A stretch of DNA of 64,000 bases, taken from the NCBI GenBank assembly GCA_040218535.1, contig JAVJRG010000012.1:186001-250000 (forward strand), given 5' to 3'. The translations under genes and the position numbers were made by a program. The notes beneath the pieces were generated by a model. The model saw only the letters and a program-made list of their open reading frames with translations, had not been told where the DNA came from and did not search any database. The DNA comes from Lacipirellulaceae bacterium. Lineage in GTDB: Bacteria; Planctomycetota; Planctomycetia; Pirellulales; Lacipirellulaceae. How positions within the stretch are numbered: position 1 is the stretch's first letter; each line of letters begins with the position of its first letter. Shown in pieces: positions 28,599-36,656 of the stretch.

Positions 28599-29855
28599 AT
28601 GGATCGACGCCAATTCAACTCGACAGTTTCTGCTGGTCTCGCAGGAATGCTTGCTTCGTCGCAGCCAGCTTATGGCTTTGCGACCAAGCCTACAAAGCTC
28701 CGCGTTCTTGGTACCCACGTCACACTTCAAGAAGACTTGCGACTCCGGGCACAGAAGGAGTTGGGCTTGGAGATCGAATTTGAACCCGGTGGTAGCGCGG
28801 CAGTTCTTCACAAGGCATCGACGAAGCCTGAATCTTTCGACCTTTACGAGCAATGGTCGAACAGTCTGAATGTATTATGGCAAGCGCGATCGATTCAAGG
28901 AATCGAAACCGAGCGGCTTTCGAACTGGTCGGAAGTCAATTCGCTGACGAAGACGGGCAAACTCACCGAAAAGGCACGGATCGGAGCAGGTGATGCTCCC
29001 TACAAGTTGCTGTATGCTCAGGAAAATGGTTCGCTGAGTTCCGAAGAATCAGGCAAGATTAGCTTTCTGCCTTACGTCCACAATGTCGACTCCTTCGGCT
29101 ACAACAGCGACGTCGTTCCGAAGGGGATTCCTTACGAAACGGAAAGCTGGGGCTGGCTGCTGGACGAACGGTGGCACGGAAAAGTCGCGCTAGTGAACGC
29201 GCCCACGATTGGTCTGTTTGATACCGTTCTCGCCACGCAGGCGATGGGGTTGGTCGAGTACGCGGACATTGGCAATCTAACGCGGGAAGAAATCGACAAA
29301 CTCTTTGAAGTGCTCATCGACTACCGCCAACGGGGCCACTTCCGCGGCGTTTGGAGCAGTGTTCCACACTCCGCAGACTTGATGACCCGAGGCGAAGTGG
29401 TCATTCAGAGCATGTTTTCGCCAGGCGTTTCGATGGTCAACGGCAGCGGCATGCCCTGCATCTACGCGGCTCCTAAGGAAGGTTACCGCGCCTGGCACGG
29501 GGTGATGTGCCTCTCTTCGGCAACCGAGGGAGCGGTCAAAGACGCAGCTTACGATTACATGAACTGGTGGCTCTCAGGCTGGCCGGGGGCATTCATCGCC
29601 AGGCAAGGCTACTACATTTCTAACCCACAACGCTCGCGGCCGTTGCTCTCGAACGCGGAGTGGGACTATTGGTACGAAGGCAAACCCGCCGCTGAGGATC
29701 TTCGCGGCACCGACGGACGTGTCTCCGTGAAGAAAGGGCAAGTTCGTACCGGGGGATCGTACGAGCAAAGATTTAGCAATGTGGCGGTTTGGAATACGGT
29801 GATGGACACCTACGAATACAGTTTGTTGCGTTGGAATGATTTTTTGTTGGCTTAG
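28599..29855 (+). CDS. Tat-exported extracellular solute-binding protein (PotD-like)
   Basis: This 418-residue protein starts at MDRRQF (ATG 28599); a TTG at 28578 would add 7 residues encoded partly by the upstream repeat. Its N-terminus has a twin-arginine signal (DRRQFNSTVSAGLAGMLA). The body follows the spermidine/putrescine-type periplasmic binding protein pattern: KLRVLGTHVTLQEDL, a SFDLYEQWSN segment, FLPYVHNVDSFGYNSDVVPK, SWGWLLDERWHGKVAL and a closing AYDYMNWWLSGWPGAF. No ABC permease or ATPase is adjacent, so it is an orphan. The ligand is unknown. Confidence 0.85.
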   Translation: MDRRQFNSTVSAGLAGMLASSQPAYGFATKPTKLRVLGTHVTLQEDLRLRAQKELGLEIEFEPGGSAAVLHKASTKPESFDLYEQWSNSLNVLWQARSIQGIETERLSNWSEVNSLTKTGKLTEKARIGAGDAPYKLLYAQENGSLSSEESGKISFLPYVHNVDSFGYNSDVVPKGIPYETESWGWLLDERWHGKVALVNAPTIGLFDTVLATQAMGLVEYADIGNLTREEIDKLFEVLIDYRQRGHFRGVWSSVPHSADLMTRGEVVIQSMFSPGVSMVNGSGMPCIYAAPKEGYRAWHGVMCLSSATEGAVKDAAYDYMNWWLSGWPGAFIARQGYYISNPQRSRPLLSNAEWDYWYEGKPAAEDLRGTDGRVSVKKGQVRTGGSYEQRFSNVAVWNTVMDTYEYSLLRWNDFLLA

Positions 29856-29888
29856 GGGCCTGTTTCGATAGGCAGAGTCCCTCGCAAC

Positions 29889-30053
29889 ACCCTTCCTTTT
29901 GGGAGGGTCGGCTCCAAAAAACCAAAATAAACACAGGCCGGGGAGGGAAGAAGCTGTTTCGATTCCGACTTTGTGAAATGTTGAATTGGCTCAGATCGAA
30001 GCCTATCCCTCCCCGACGCTGAGACGTCGACCCTCCCAAAGGGAGGGTGAGTT
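29889..30053. repeat. Nested inverted repeat with CCCTCCCAAAGGGAGGG arms
   Basis: CACCCTTCCTTTTGGGAGGG at the left end faces CGACCCTCCCAAAGGGAGGG at the right, each being a near-hairpin by itself; GGCCGGGGAGGG and CCTCCCCGAC pair inside. It fills the space between the solute-binding protein and the histidine kinase gene. Confidence 0.75.
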
Positions 30054-30083
30054 ACTGTCCCGTAAAAGGCCCATAAACTGAAG

Positions 30084-31964
30084 ATGCCCTCTGAGTCTCC
30101 CAAGCACATGGATGCCTCGCGGTCTTGGTCGCTGGCGAAAAAAATCTACGTCTCCGCGGGAGCGTTGTTACTGCTTTTTCTGGCAACAGCAGTCGCCAGT
30201 TACTTTGGGTTTGGACGTGTCGAAGAACAATTCTCCCGCTTTGCTGAGTCGAGCCAAGCCGAGTCGCGACTACTTGAGATTGATCTTGATGTCGCTCAAC
30301 TCGAACGCAAAGTTGCCGCGTTTACGATTACGCGCAATAGCGTAGCTGCTGAAAATATCCGCCAGCAAGCATCCGCTTTACAGGAAAAGATTTCTGACAC
30401 CTTAACAGCAGAAAATACCGAAGAGGTCGCTCAACGTCTCAAGATCATGCAGGGGCATCTCGCAAGTTACCTTGAGAATTTCGAAACTGTTATCGAGGAA
30501 CGCGAGCTACGCAGCCAATTAGTCGAGGCAAAGCTACTAAAAGCTACAGATCGGCTCAATGAGTTGATTACGGAGATCATCAATAGCACCACGGAAGACG
30601 AGATTGCGTTACGAGCCTCCTTGTATAAAGCACGCATGTCTCTCTCGGTTGCGACTAGCAACGCTCTCCAATTCCTCAACAACCCCGACTCCGACAAGGT
30701 TCGCTCCTCGCTCACTGAGTTGGAGAACGCTTCGCAAGAAGTAGCGATGCGGCTTGAAGAGACGGAAAGCGATCTCACGCCTAGTTACGAAGCGATCAAG
30801 CAGGGGATGGACGACTTCCAAAAAGATTTCCTTCGGATTGTACAAGCGACACGCGCCTATCTTTACTTGGTGAATGTCGTGATGGCTGGCGATGCGGCGG
30901 AGTTCTCCTATCAAGCGAAGCAACTACGCCTAATCAGCCAAACGAAGCTTGCTTCCATTCAAGAGCAAGCCCTCCAAGAGTCAAAGCAAGCCAATCGATT
31001 CACTCTAGGTCTCACGGGAGCCGCTTCGCTGCTTGGGCTTGTTATCGCTTGGGCGATTGCGACGAATATCCTCGGCCCGATTCTTGGGATTACCGACACT
31101 TTCGTGCGACTCTTGAAGGGTCAAACGGTCGATCAGATTCCGAATTTGGAGAGAGGCGACGAACTCGGCGATCTTGCACGGGCAGCGGATCGACTCAAGG
31201 TACAGACTGAAGAAACCAATCGCCTGCTTGCCGAGTCACAGCGTCTGACCGCCGAGTTAGAAACACAAGCCTCTGCCTTGGCAAAGAGCAACGAGGACCT
31301 CGACTCGTTTGCCTATGTTGCTTCGCACGATTTGAAGTCGCCTCTACGAGCGATTGATAACGTCTCGAAATGGATTGTTGAGGATGCCGGAGACGTTCTG
31401 CCTGAGAAGTCGAAAGAGCACCTCGACATCTTGCGGCAGCGTGTTGGTCGGATGGAAAGCTTACTAGACGATTTGCTCGCCTATTCTCGCGCCGGACGAA
31501 TGGATGAATTGGCGGAACCCGTCGAATTGCATGAGTTGGTAGAAGAAATCCCCTCGCTGATCGACTGGCCAGCTGACGCCACGCTGAAGATTACCGACCG
31601 ACTGCCGACGGTTACTGGAGAGAAGACGGTCTTCCAGCGAATTTTTTTGAACCTCGTCACCAACTCGGTGAAATATCGTTCCGAGGAATCATTGCATGTC
31701 CAGATAGAAGCGAAAGAATTACCAGACCTCTACGAGTTCAGCGTTGCTGATAATGGCATTGGGATTGCCCCGGAGTATCACAATTCGGTCTTTAAGATGT
31801 TCCGACGACTGCACCGCCAAGCCGACATTGAAGGTACTGGTATGGGGCTCTCCTTGGTTCAGAAACTTGTCGAAGCTGGCGGAGGACGCGCCTGGGTCGA
31901 GTCTGCCGAAGGCGAAGGGGCGACGTTTAAGTTTACGTGGCCCAAAATAGGCGCTGGCTGTTAG
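30084..31964 (+). CDS. Membrane histidine kinase with four-helix sensor and HAMP
   Basis: This 626-residue protein has a membrane helix at 22-43 and an extended helical extracytoplasmic domain of about 260 residues (CHASE3/four-helix-bundle style). A second helix lies at 307-332. HAMP (GPILGITDTFVRLLKG) and a coiled coil follow, then HisKA with acceptor His415 (FAYVASHDLKSPLRAIDN). The HATPase domain has NLVTNSVKYRSEE (N box), DNGIGI (G1) and GTGMGLSL. The sequence around the His matches the bacteriophytochrome-like kinase subgroup (HisKA 'SHDLKSPLR'). No response regulator is adjacent. The last four codons (GAGC) and stop are part of a palindromic repeat. Confidence 0.92.
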   Translation: MPSESPKHMDASRSWSLAKKIYVSAGALLLLFLATAVASYFGFGRVEEQFSRFAESSQAESRLLEIDLDVAQLERKVAAFTITRNSVAAENIRQQASALQEKISDTLTAENTEEVAQRLKIMQGHLASYLENFETVIEERELRSQLVEAKLLKATDRLNELITEIINSTTEDEIALRASLYKARMSLSVATSNALQFLNNPDSDKVRSSLTELENASQEVAMRLEETESDLTPSYEAIKQGMDDFQKDFLRIVQATRAYLYLVNVVMAGDAAEFSYQAKQLRLISQTKLASIQEQALQESKQANRFTLGLTGAASLLGLVIAWAIATNILGPILGITDTFVRLLKGQTVDQIPNLERGDELGDLARAADRLKVQTEETNRLLAESQRLTAELETQASALAKSNEDLDSFAYVASHDLKSPLRAIDNVSKWIVEDAGDVLPEKSKEHLDILRQRVGRMESLLDDLLAYSRAGRMDELAEPVELHELVEEIPSLIDWPADATLKITDRLPTVTGEKTVFQRIFLNLVTNSVKYRSEESLHVQIEAKELPDLYEFSVADNGIGIAPEYHNSVFKMFRRLHRQADIEGTGMGLSLVQKLVEAGGGRAWVESAEGEGATFKFTWPKIGAGC

Positions 31965-32024
31965 GCGCTGGTTTTTTCGTTAGTTTACCTCAAAACCAGC
32001 GCCTATCGCCTAACAACCAGCGCC
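31950..32024. repeat. Palindrome with GGCGCTGGTTGTTAGGC arms
   Basis: GGCGCTGGCTGTTAGGCGCT faces AGCGCCTATCGCCTAACAAC, continuing into CAGCGCC, across a TTTT-containing centre. It includes the end of the histidine kinase gene and may serve as its terminator. Confidence 0.8.
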
Positions 32025-32030
32025 CAATAG

Positions 32031-32070
32031 AAAAAACCGCGGGCCAGCTTCCTAAGAAGCCGACCCGCGG
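32031..32070 (-). terminator. Intrinsic terminator of the porin gene
   Basis: On the minus strand CCGCGGGTCGGCTTC, loop TTAG, GAAGCTGGCCCGCGG is followed directly by TTTTTT (bases 32036-32031). It lies about 90 bases after the porin stop, a textbook GC stem with U-tract. Confidence 0.85.
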
Positions 32071-32156
32071 TGAAGGGGAATCGATCGTTAGCTAAGCTAC
32101 GACTGGCGGCTGAGGCAATCGAAACCGCCAGCCGAGCATACTCCTGGTGTCGAAAC

Positions 32157-33479
32157 CTAGTACGTCAGGATCATGTCCATGCCGACGACGTCTTCGTCGA
32201 TGTCCAGACCTGGAGCCCACGTTTCGCGGTACTCAGGACGGAAGACCAAGTTGTCGAGCAATTTGACGTTCACGCCACTGGTAGCCGAGTAGTACGAAGT
32301 TCCGTCGCTCTTCCACCACTCCATGCGACCGCCAAGGCTGACGACATCGTTGAGCGAGTAGAACAGGTATTGGTTGATGCCAAGTTGGTCGTTGCTACCA
32401 ACGGCATTGCCATTGTCATCGATCGGGTCGATGCCTACGAGGTCCGTTTGGAAGACGTAGTTCAAGCGATCGGTCAGGTTGACATCGATCACGACGCTGT
32501 GTGAGTAGCTATCGTCTTGACCACCGTCACGAGCACCGAAGTTGCCGTAAGTGGTGATGTAGGTCAAGCCAATGTTGTCGGTCAGGTCGATACCGAAACC
32601 ACCAAGGTAGTTGTTACCGCTGTTGGTGTTATCGAAACCAGTGTCCCAACCGAGGGTCCAACCGTTGTACAGGGTGATTCCATCGAATCCGCTGTACGTG
32701 GTGAGAACACCGGTGTGGGTAAACGGCTCGCTGTTGAACATGGTCAACGCGTGGCTGTAGAAGAAGTTGTCCGGAGCGGTGACGACTTCGTAACCAACAA
32801 GCGTGTAGAAGTGACCAACGATGACGGAGAAGTCGCCCATGGCCAATTCACCGTACAACTGAGGAATCGCCCAGCCGTATTCGCCGTGATCAAGCGAAGC
32901 GTCGAACGTACCAAAGCCACGAGTTCCGGCACCTGGGTTACCGAAGGCTTGAGTCTTCTGAGCATCGGTACCATACATGACGTCCGCACGGAAACCCCAG
33001 TCGAGGCCGTTGCTGCCGTCTGCTGCTTTGCCCAAGTAAAACCATTGTTGGTGCAGGTTCACTTGGTCTGGCAGGTCGTTGAACGCCAGGGTGTCGTCAA
33101 ACGCTTGAGAGAGTGGCGTGTTGTTATCATGCCAACCGATTTGAGTCCAGCCGCCGAAGTCGAGGCCAGAATCATCAAGACCGACGAGTCCTGCTAGAGT
33201 GAATCCAGCGAGACCAGCTCCGATACCACTGCCGCAAATTCCGCTTCCACATCCAACTCCGTCACCGCAGCAAGCATCGCCACAGCAGGCGTCACCGCAG
33301 CAACCGTCGTCGCAGCAGGAATCGCAGCAACCGTCGTCACAGCCGCAGCTTGCTTCGCAGCAGCCGACGGCCTTTACATTGTTGTCATACGACCAAGCGG
33401 TCGCCCCTGTCTGAGCTACAGCCGCATTCCCGCTCATGGCGAGGGCTGCAATTCCGACAATCCATGTCCGAATCTTCAC
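32157..33479 (-). CDS. Outer-membrane beta-barrel porin with Cys-rich N-terminal segment
   Basis: This 440-residue protein starts at GTG 33479, set by AAGGAG 7 nt upstream (33487-33492). It has a signal peptide (MKIRTWIVGIAALAMSGNAAVA) and then about 47 residues with 16 cysteines, mostly as CC pairs separated by acidic/Gly residues (such as GCCGDACCGDACCGDG). The rest is a beta-barrel of the OmpL-like porin type (BBP2): alternating aromatic strands, for instance LDFGGWTQIGWHDNN, FSVIVGHFYTLVGYEVV, and a final strand V-G-M-D-M-I-L-T-Y ending in an aromatic residue. The Cys-rich region is unusual for a barrel protein; it may cross-link to other surface proteins or bind metal. The strong SD and terminator suggest high expression. 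Confidence 0.85.
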   Translation of the reverse strand: MKIRTWIVGIAALAMSGNAAVAQTGATAWSYDNNVKAVGCCEASCGCDDGCCDSCCDDGCCGDACCGDACCGDGVGCGSGICGSGIGAGLAGFTLAGLVGLDDSGLDFGGWTQIGWHDNNTPLSQAFDDTLAFNDLPDQVNLHQQWFYLGKAADGSNGLDWGFRADVMYGTDAQKTQAFGNPGAGTRGFGTFDASLDHGEYGWAIPQLYGELAMGDFSVIVGHFYTLVGYEVVTAPDNFFYSHALTMFNSEPFTHTGVLTTYSGFDGITLYNGWTLGWDTGFDNTNSGNNYLGGFGIDLTDNIGLTYITTYGNFGARDGGQDDSYSHSVVIDVNLTDRLNYVFQTDLVGIDPIDDNGNAVGSNDQLGINQYLFYSLNDVVSLGGRMEWWKSDGTSYYSATSGVNVKLLDNLVFRPEYRETWAPGLDIDEDVVGMDMILTY

Positions 33480-33486
33480 AGTTACG

Positions 33487-33492
33487 CTCCTT
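33487..33492 (-). promoter_or_regulatory. Strong Shine-Dalgarno site of the porin gene
   Basis: AAGGAG on the minus strand, 7 nt before a GTG start at 33479. It supports the GTG as true start and efficient translation. Confidence 0.65.
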
Positions 33493-33860
33493 CATGCGTC
33501 CAATCCCAGTGAGTGAGAACGACTCAGCTCGCCCGTTGGACGTGTGTTGTCGCAAAGCCATTCCCTAAGAACGATCAGGCGTAGGGAACAGCTTCGCCGG
33601 GTAAAAAATCCGCCTCGCAATCATCTATCGACGACCGCTTCTGCAAATCGAGAGAACGCATGCACGGTTTGCGGCGAAATTCCCAGCGAATCACGACAAA
33701 ACTGGTAAACCTTAACGATGGGAGCGGTCGTGATGTGAAGATCGCATGCCGCGCTCGAATTGCTACCGTGTATCTGGTGCTTCGTCTGGGTTCTTATCAT
33801 TGAAAACAGCCCGCAAAGTTTGCCCGAACTGCGTGATTTGCCGATGGATGTGCGTGAGAA

Positions 33861-33924
33861 GAAACCGCTAGCCCCAAGCGCAAGCTTTTGGGTTTGAACC
33901 CGCGAGCTTGCGCTGGGGGCTAGG
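33861..33924. repeat. CCCCAGC-GCAAGC palindrome pair
   Basis: CTAGCCCCAAGCGCAAGCTT and GAGCTTGCGCTGGGGGCTAG face each other. Same family as 24857-24951. Confidence 0.75.
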
Positions 33925-34134
33925 AAAGTAACCAATCCGCGTGCCACTGGCTCTGCCAGTGTTTCGGAGTTGTGGCAGACTCGGAATTCCAGTGGGGCAA
34001 GAAACATCTGCAAGCACTTGACTAGGGGCAACTGCAAGCTGCTAGAAAACTTGAAGCCAGCTTGCAGGTACGACAACACCAACCGCTTTTGGGAATGTCT
34101 TTCCAAGGTAAAGCACTGGCAAAGCGAGTGGCAC

Positions 34135-35565
34135 TCAGGCACTGGGGTTGTCCGTTCGCGAAGAAGATGACGCGACCGAAGACCTGCGGCGGAGAATCTC
34201 GCTAGCTGATTCCCCGAGGAGAACTTCTGTTGAGTCATCAGGTGAATAAACGGCGACGACTGAGAAGCCGTTCTCGGCGATTCCCATCTCGATCAGCCCC
34301 TGGGCGCCTAAAGCCATCCGGCCCGCGTGTCGCTCGAGCTGGAATCTCATATCACCAAGCCCATCATAAGCGCGGTAAACGACTTCAGTGCACACCATCC
34401 GGTGCGAGCAGGTAAAGTCGAAATCGAAGTCGTAGGGTTTCCCCTCGTGGACGATCGCCCTGCAGAACCCTTCGGCGATCTGTTCTTGCGAGAGTTGGGG
34501 ACGAAGAATCACAACCGAATCGCTAGCTAACGGAGAATCGACTGACCGGATCAGCACCCCGTCTTTCATCGCTTCGAGGACACGGAGTCCATGTGGCCGA
34601 GGTGCGTCTTCACGGCAATTATCGAACAGTTCGGTGCGTTCTGCAAAACCTGGGTCGGCCTCGACCGCGATCTTACTCAAATCTTCTCGACAACCTAGAT
34701 ACAAAGCCGCGTGAGGCCAGTAGCCGGGAAGGAAGTAATTCGTGATCGCGAACTCTTTGCGCACAACGAAGACATCCCCTGGCTGCAGATGCTCAATCAA
34801 CTGCTGGCGGATTTCCTCGGGTACGCAAGGCCGATGTCCGGGCTTGACTGAAACGTCGGCCATCAACTCCGACACGTACTTCTGCACGTGAAATAGCCCT
34901 TGGCCGATGAGGTCTCGTCGGAATAGGTTCGCAAAAAAGCGGCCCCAGACGCGAACGCGTGTTTTCAGGTAGGTGGCAAAGGTTGGTCGTAACCGCCTTG
35001 ATAAGCGATCAGCGATTTTGAATAACGGAGCATAATCCTCAGCAGAAAGTATCTCGGTAAGCTTCGCGCGGCTTGCTAGGTAGTTACGTCGCGCCTGGAG
35101 CATCCGCCAAGCGTTGCTGGGCTTGGTGAGCGAATGTTGCACGGTCTCGTATATTCCTGCGGGCACGCCGAGGGTCGGATCAGGCTCGTCGAGTTTCTTC
35201 CGGATCGCGGTTGCTTGGTGATAACGATTGCGAAGGAAGATCGCCGCATCGATCAGAACGCCAGCGGCAGTAAACGCGGTGAGAAAGTTGGCTGCTTGCT
35301 CAGGGTCGGTCTCTTGAGACGGATCGATATCCCCCGGATCAAGAGCGAGAATGATTTCAAACAGTGCGTTACGGCATTGCCAATAACTGGCCTGCAATTG
35401 CCGCATCGCCAGTTCTTCGTTCGGTGTGAGATAGCCACGCTCAACCGCGGCTTCAGTATCGGGCTGGCTGAGTGCACGGTCCTTGAGCTCTTCGAGATAG
35501 GAGGCAATCTCAAGGACGGTTGCGGCATGAGAATCGCATACAAGTTTTCGTCCTGGCTTCGCCAT
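34135..35565 (-). CDS. YiiX/YebB-like NlpC/P60-superfamily cysteine hydrolase
   Basis: This 476-residue protein starts at MAKPGRK (ATG 35565); an earlier ATG falls in the upstream repeat. The first 260 residues are helical and unassigned. The C-terminal domain is the permuted NlpC/P60 papain-like fold: P-G-D-V-F-V-V-R-K, YFLPGYWPHAALYLG with the active His, G-K-P-Y-D-F-D-F-D-F, and CSHRMVCTEVVYRAYDGLG with the candidate nucleophile Cys before T-E. Proteins of this type may cleave lipid or peptide amide bonds. There is no signal peptide, so it is likely cytoplasmic. It is the last gene of the minus-strand block. Confidence 0.82.
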   Translation of the reverse strand: MAKPGRKLVCDSHAATVLEIASYLEELKDRALSQPDTEAAVERGYLTPNEELAMRQLQASYWQCRNALFEIILALDPGDIDPSQETDPEQAANFLTAFTAAGVLIDAAIFLRNRYHQATAIRKKLDEPDPTLGVPAGIYETVQHSLTKPSNAWRMLQARRNYLASRAKLTEILSAEDYAPLFKIADRLSRRLRPTFATYLKTRVRVWGRFFANLFRRDLIGQGLFHVQKYVSELMADVSVKPGHRPCVPEEIRQQLIEHLQPGDVFVVRKEFAITNYFLPGYWPHAALYLGCREDLSKIAVEADPGFAERTELFDNCREDAPRPHGLRVLEAMKDGVLIRSVDSPLASDSVVILRPQLSQEQIAEGFCRAIVHEGKPYDFDFDFTCSHRMVCTEVVYRAYDGLGDMRFQLERHAGRMALGAQGLIEMGIAENGFSVVAVYSPDDSTEVLLGESASEILRRRSSVASSSSRTDNPSA

Positions 35566-35576
35566 TTGATTACTAG

Positions 35577-35775
35577 ACCCGGGATTTATCCCGGGGTTTA
35601 TGGAAAAACAATGCCATCGACCGAGTAGCAAGGACAACTTACCAACGGGGCCTTACCGAGGTCGAAATAATCCGCGGCTCGTTACGATCTCGGAAGAACG
35701 CCGTCGCTTATCAAACTCAACCGCTCGATCGAGTTAATGGATACCTAAGCTTACCCCGTGATAAATCACGGGGCT
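35577..35775. repeat. Shortened, degenerate relative of the 314-bp composite repeat
   Basis: The outer arms here are GACCCGGGATTTATCCCGGG and CCCCGTGATAAATCACGGGG, both hairpins that also pair with each other. Inside, ATCGACCGAGTAGCAAGG and CCGAGGTCGAAAT match the core of copy B at 39463-39778. The second half of the core is eroded. Confidence 0.65.
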
Positions 35776-35802
35776 AATAATTTCGATTGCCAGAAACAGA
35801 AA

Positions 35803-36474
35803 TTACGCCGCCTTGCGGCTGTACAACACTGCGTTGCCCTCTTTCCCAACCACATGCAGCGAGCCCGTTTCGCGAAGGCAATACGCCATTCGCTGTGCTG
35901 TCCAGCGAGGAACTTTCAACTTCTCAGCCAAATGCCCTGTGTGGAACTTCCGCGGTAAGCGTTTGGGCAAGAACTTTCTCAAGTCGGCGTGGGTCCGAAG
36001 CGAATGAATCTCGAGCACATCGGTGAGCAACTGATCCTGCACCACAAAATCACGTTCGCGCCGACGCCGTCGTTTGCCGTGTCCGGGGTAGCGATGCTCC
36101 TCCACGGTCACCAGCGGCACGTCGAGAATCAATTTGTTGTGAGGGAAGACCCGCGTGAAGTAAACCAGATGATCGAACACATCGAGTAGCTTCCCACGCT
36201 TGGGGCTTCGCCGCCGGCTGACCACCTCGCCGTCTTTGCCATCCAGCTTTACGAGTAGCTTCTCTGCCACGATGGGTTTCACAACACGCACGGTATGCTT
36301 CTTCTTGAGCAACTTCGCGATCTTATCGCGGATGGCCGAGAGCGAACCGTGCTGGATCTCGATCAGTTCCCTACCTCGGACCGCATCAATACGAAAGCCA
36401 TCACATCGCACTTCGTGCTGTGACTCGTCTTCAACGTAATGCCACTTTAGTTGGCGGTGGAGAGAGGTTTCCAT
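35803..36474 (-). CDS. Predicted PD-(D/E)XK-like nuclease domain with C-terminal winged helix, unknown role
   Basis: This 223-residue protein begins METSLHRQLKWHYVEDESQH and has CDGFRIDAVRGRELIEIQHG, in which an Asp, a Glu and a Gln are spaced as in the D-x(n)-E-x-Q/K core of restriction-like nucleases. SLSAIRDKIAKLLKKK follows. A middle basic region (S-R-R-R-S-P-K-R-G, then GKRRRRRERDF) suggests nucleic-acid contact. The C-terminal part FHTGHLAEKLKVPRWTAQRM, with Y-C-L-R-E-T-G-S-L and A-V-L-Y, looks like a winged helix. I believe it is a conserved planctomycete hypothetical (DUF8091-like, from memory). The function is not known; it is flanked by repeats on both sides. Confidence 0.6.
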   Translation of the reverse strand: METSLHRQLKWHYVEDESQHEVRCDGFRIDAVRGRELIEIQHGSLSAIRDKIAKLLKKKHTVRVVKPIVAEKLLVKLDGKDGEVVSRRRSPKRGKLLDVFDHLVYFTRVFPHNKLILDVPLVTVEEHRYPGHGKRRRRRERDFVVQDQLLTDVLEIHSLRTHADLRKFLPKRLPRKFHTGHLAEKLKVPRWTAQRMAYCLRETGSLHVVGKEGNAVLYSRKAA

Positions 36475-36525
36475 GGGATTCCGTTCCCTGGTTTATTTTT
36501 TGAACCGCGAAGAGCGTCGCCATCT

Positions 36526-36644
36526 TGTCATTCCGACAGTCGTCTCAGCGACGGAGGAATCTAGTCTGGACTCTCGTTCGCAGTGACGACGGACGAGTGT
36601 GCCAACTGGATTCCTCGGTCGGCGAGACTCCCGTCGGAATGACA
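36526..36644. repeat. TGTCATTCCGAC-type palindrome, copy 1
   Basis: A 119-bp element bounded by TGTCATTCCGAC and GTCGGAATGACA, with GACGGAGGAATC and GATTCCTCGGTCGGCGAG inside. Related copies are at 44257-44375 and 61514-61624. Confidence 0.9.
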
Positions 36645-36656
36645 CGCTAGATGCTA

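Larger units (their letters stand above)
33480..34134. other. Intergenic region upstream of the porin gene
   Basis: This 655-base space holds the porin leader, a CCCCAAGCGCAAGC/GCTTGCGCTGGGGGCTA palindrome pair (33861-33924), and a loose inverted repeat whose ends read GTGCCACTGGCTCTGCCAGT (from 33942) and CACTGGCAAAGCGAGTGGCA (to about 34132). An open frame on the minus strand across it has no coding signature. Confidence 0.6.

Noticed and set aside
33621-34238. Minus-strand reading frame of 205 codons upstream of the porin gene
   Set aside because: It crosses two palindromic repeats, has no recognisable motif, Ser/Leu/Arg-biased composition typical of non-coding GC-rich DNA, and no ribosome site.
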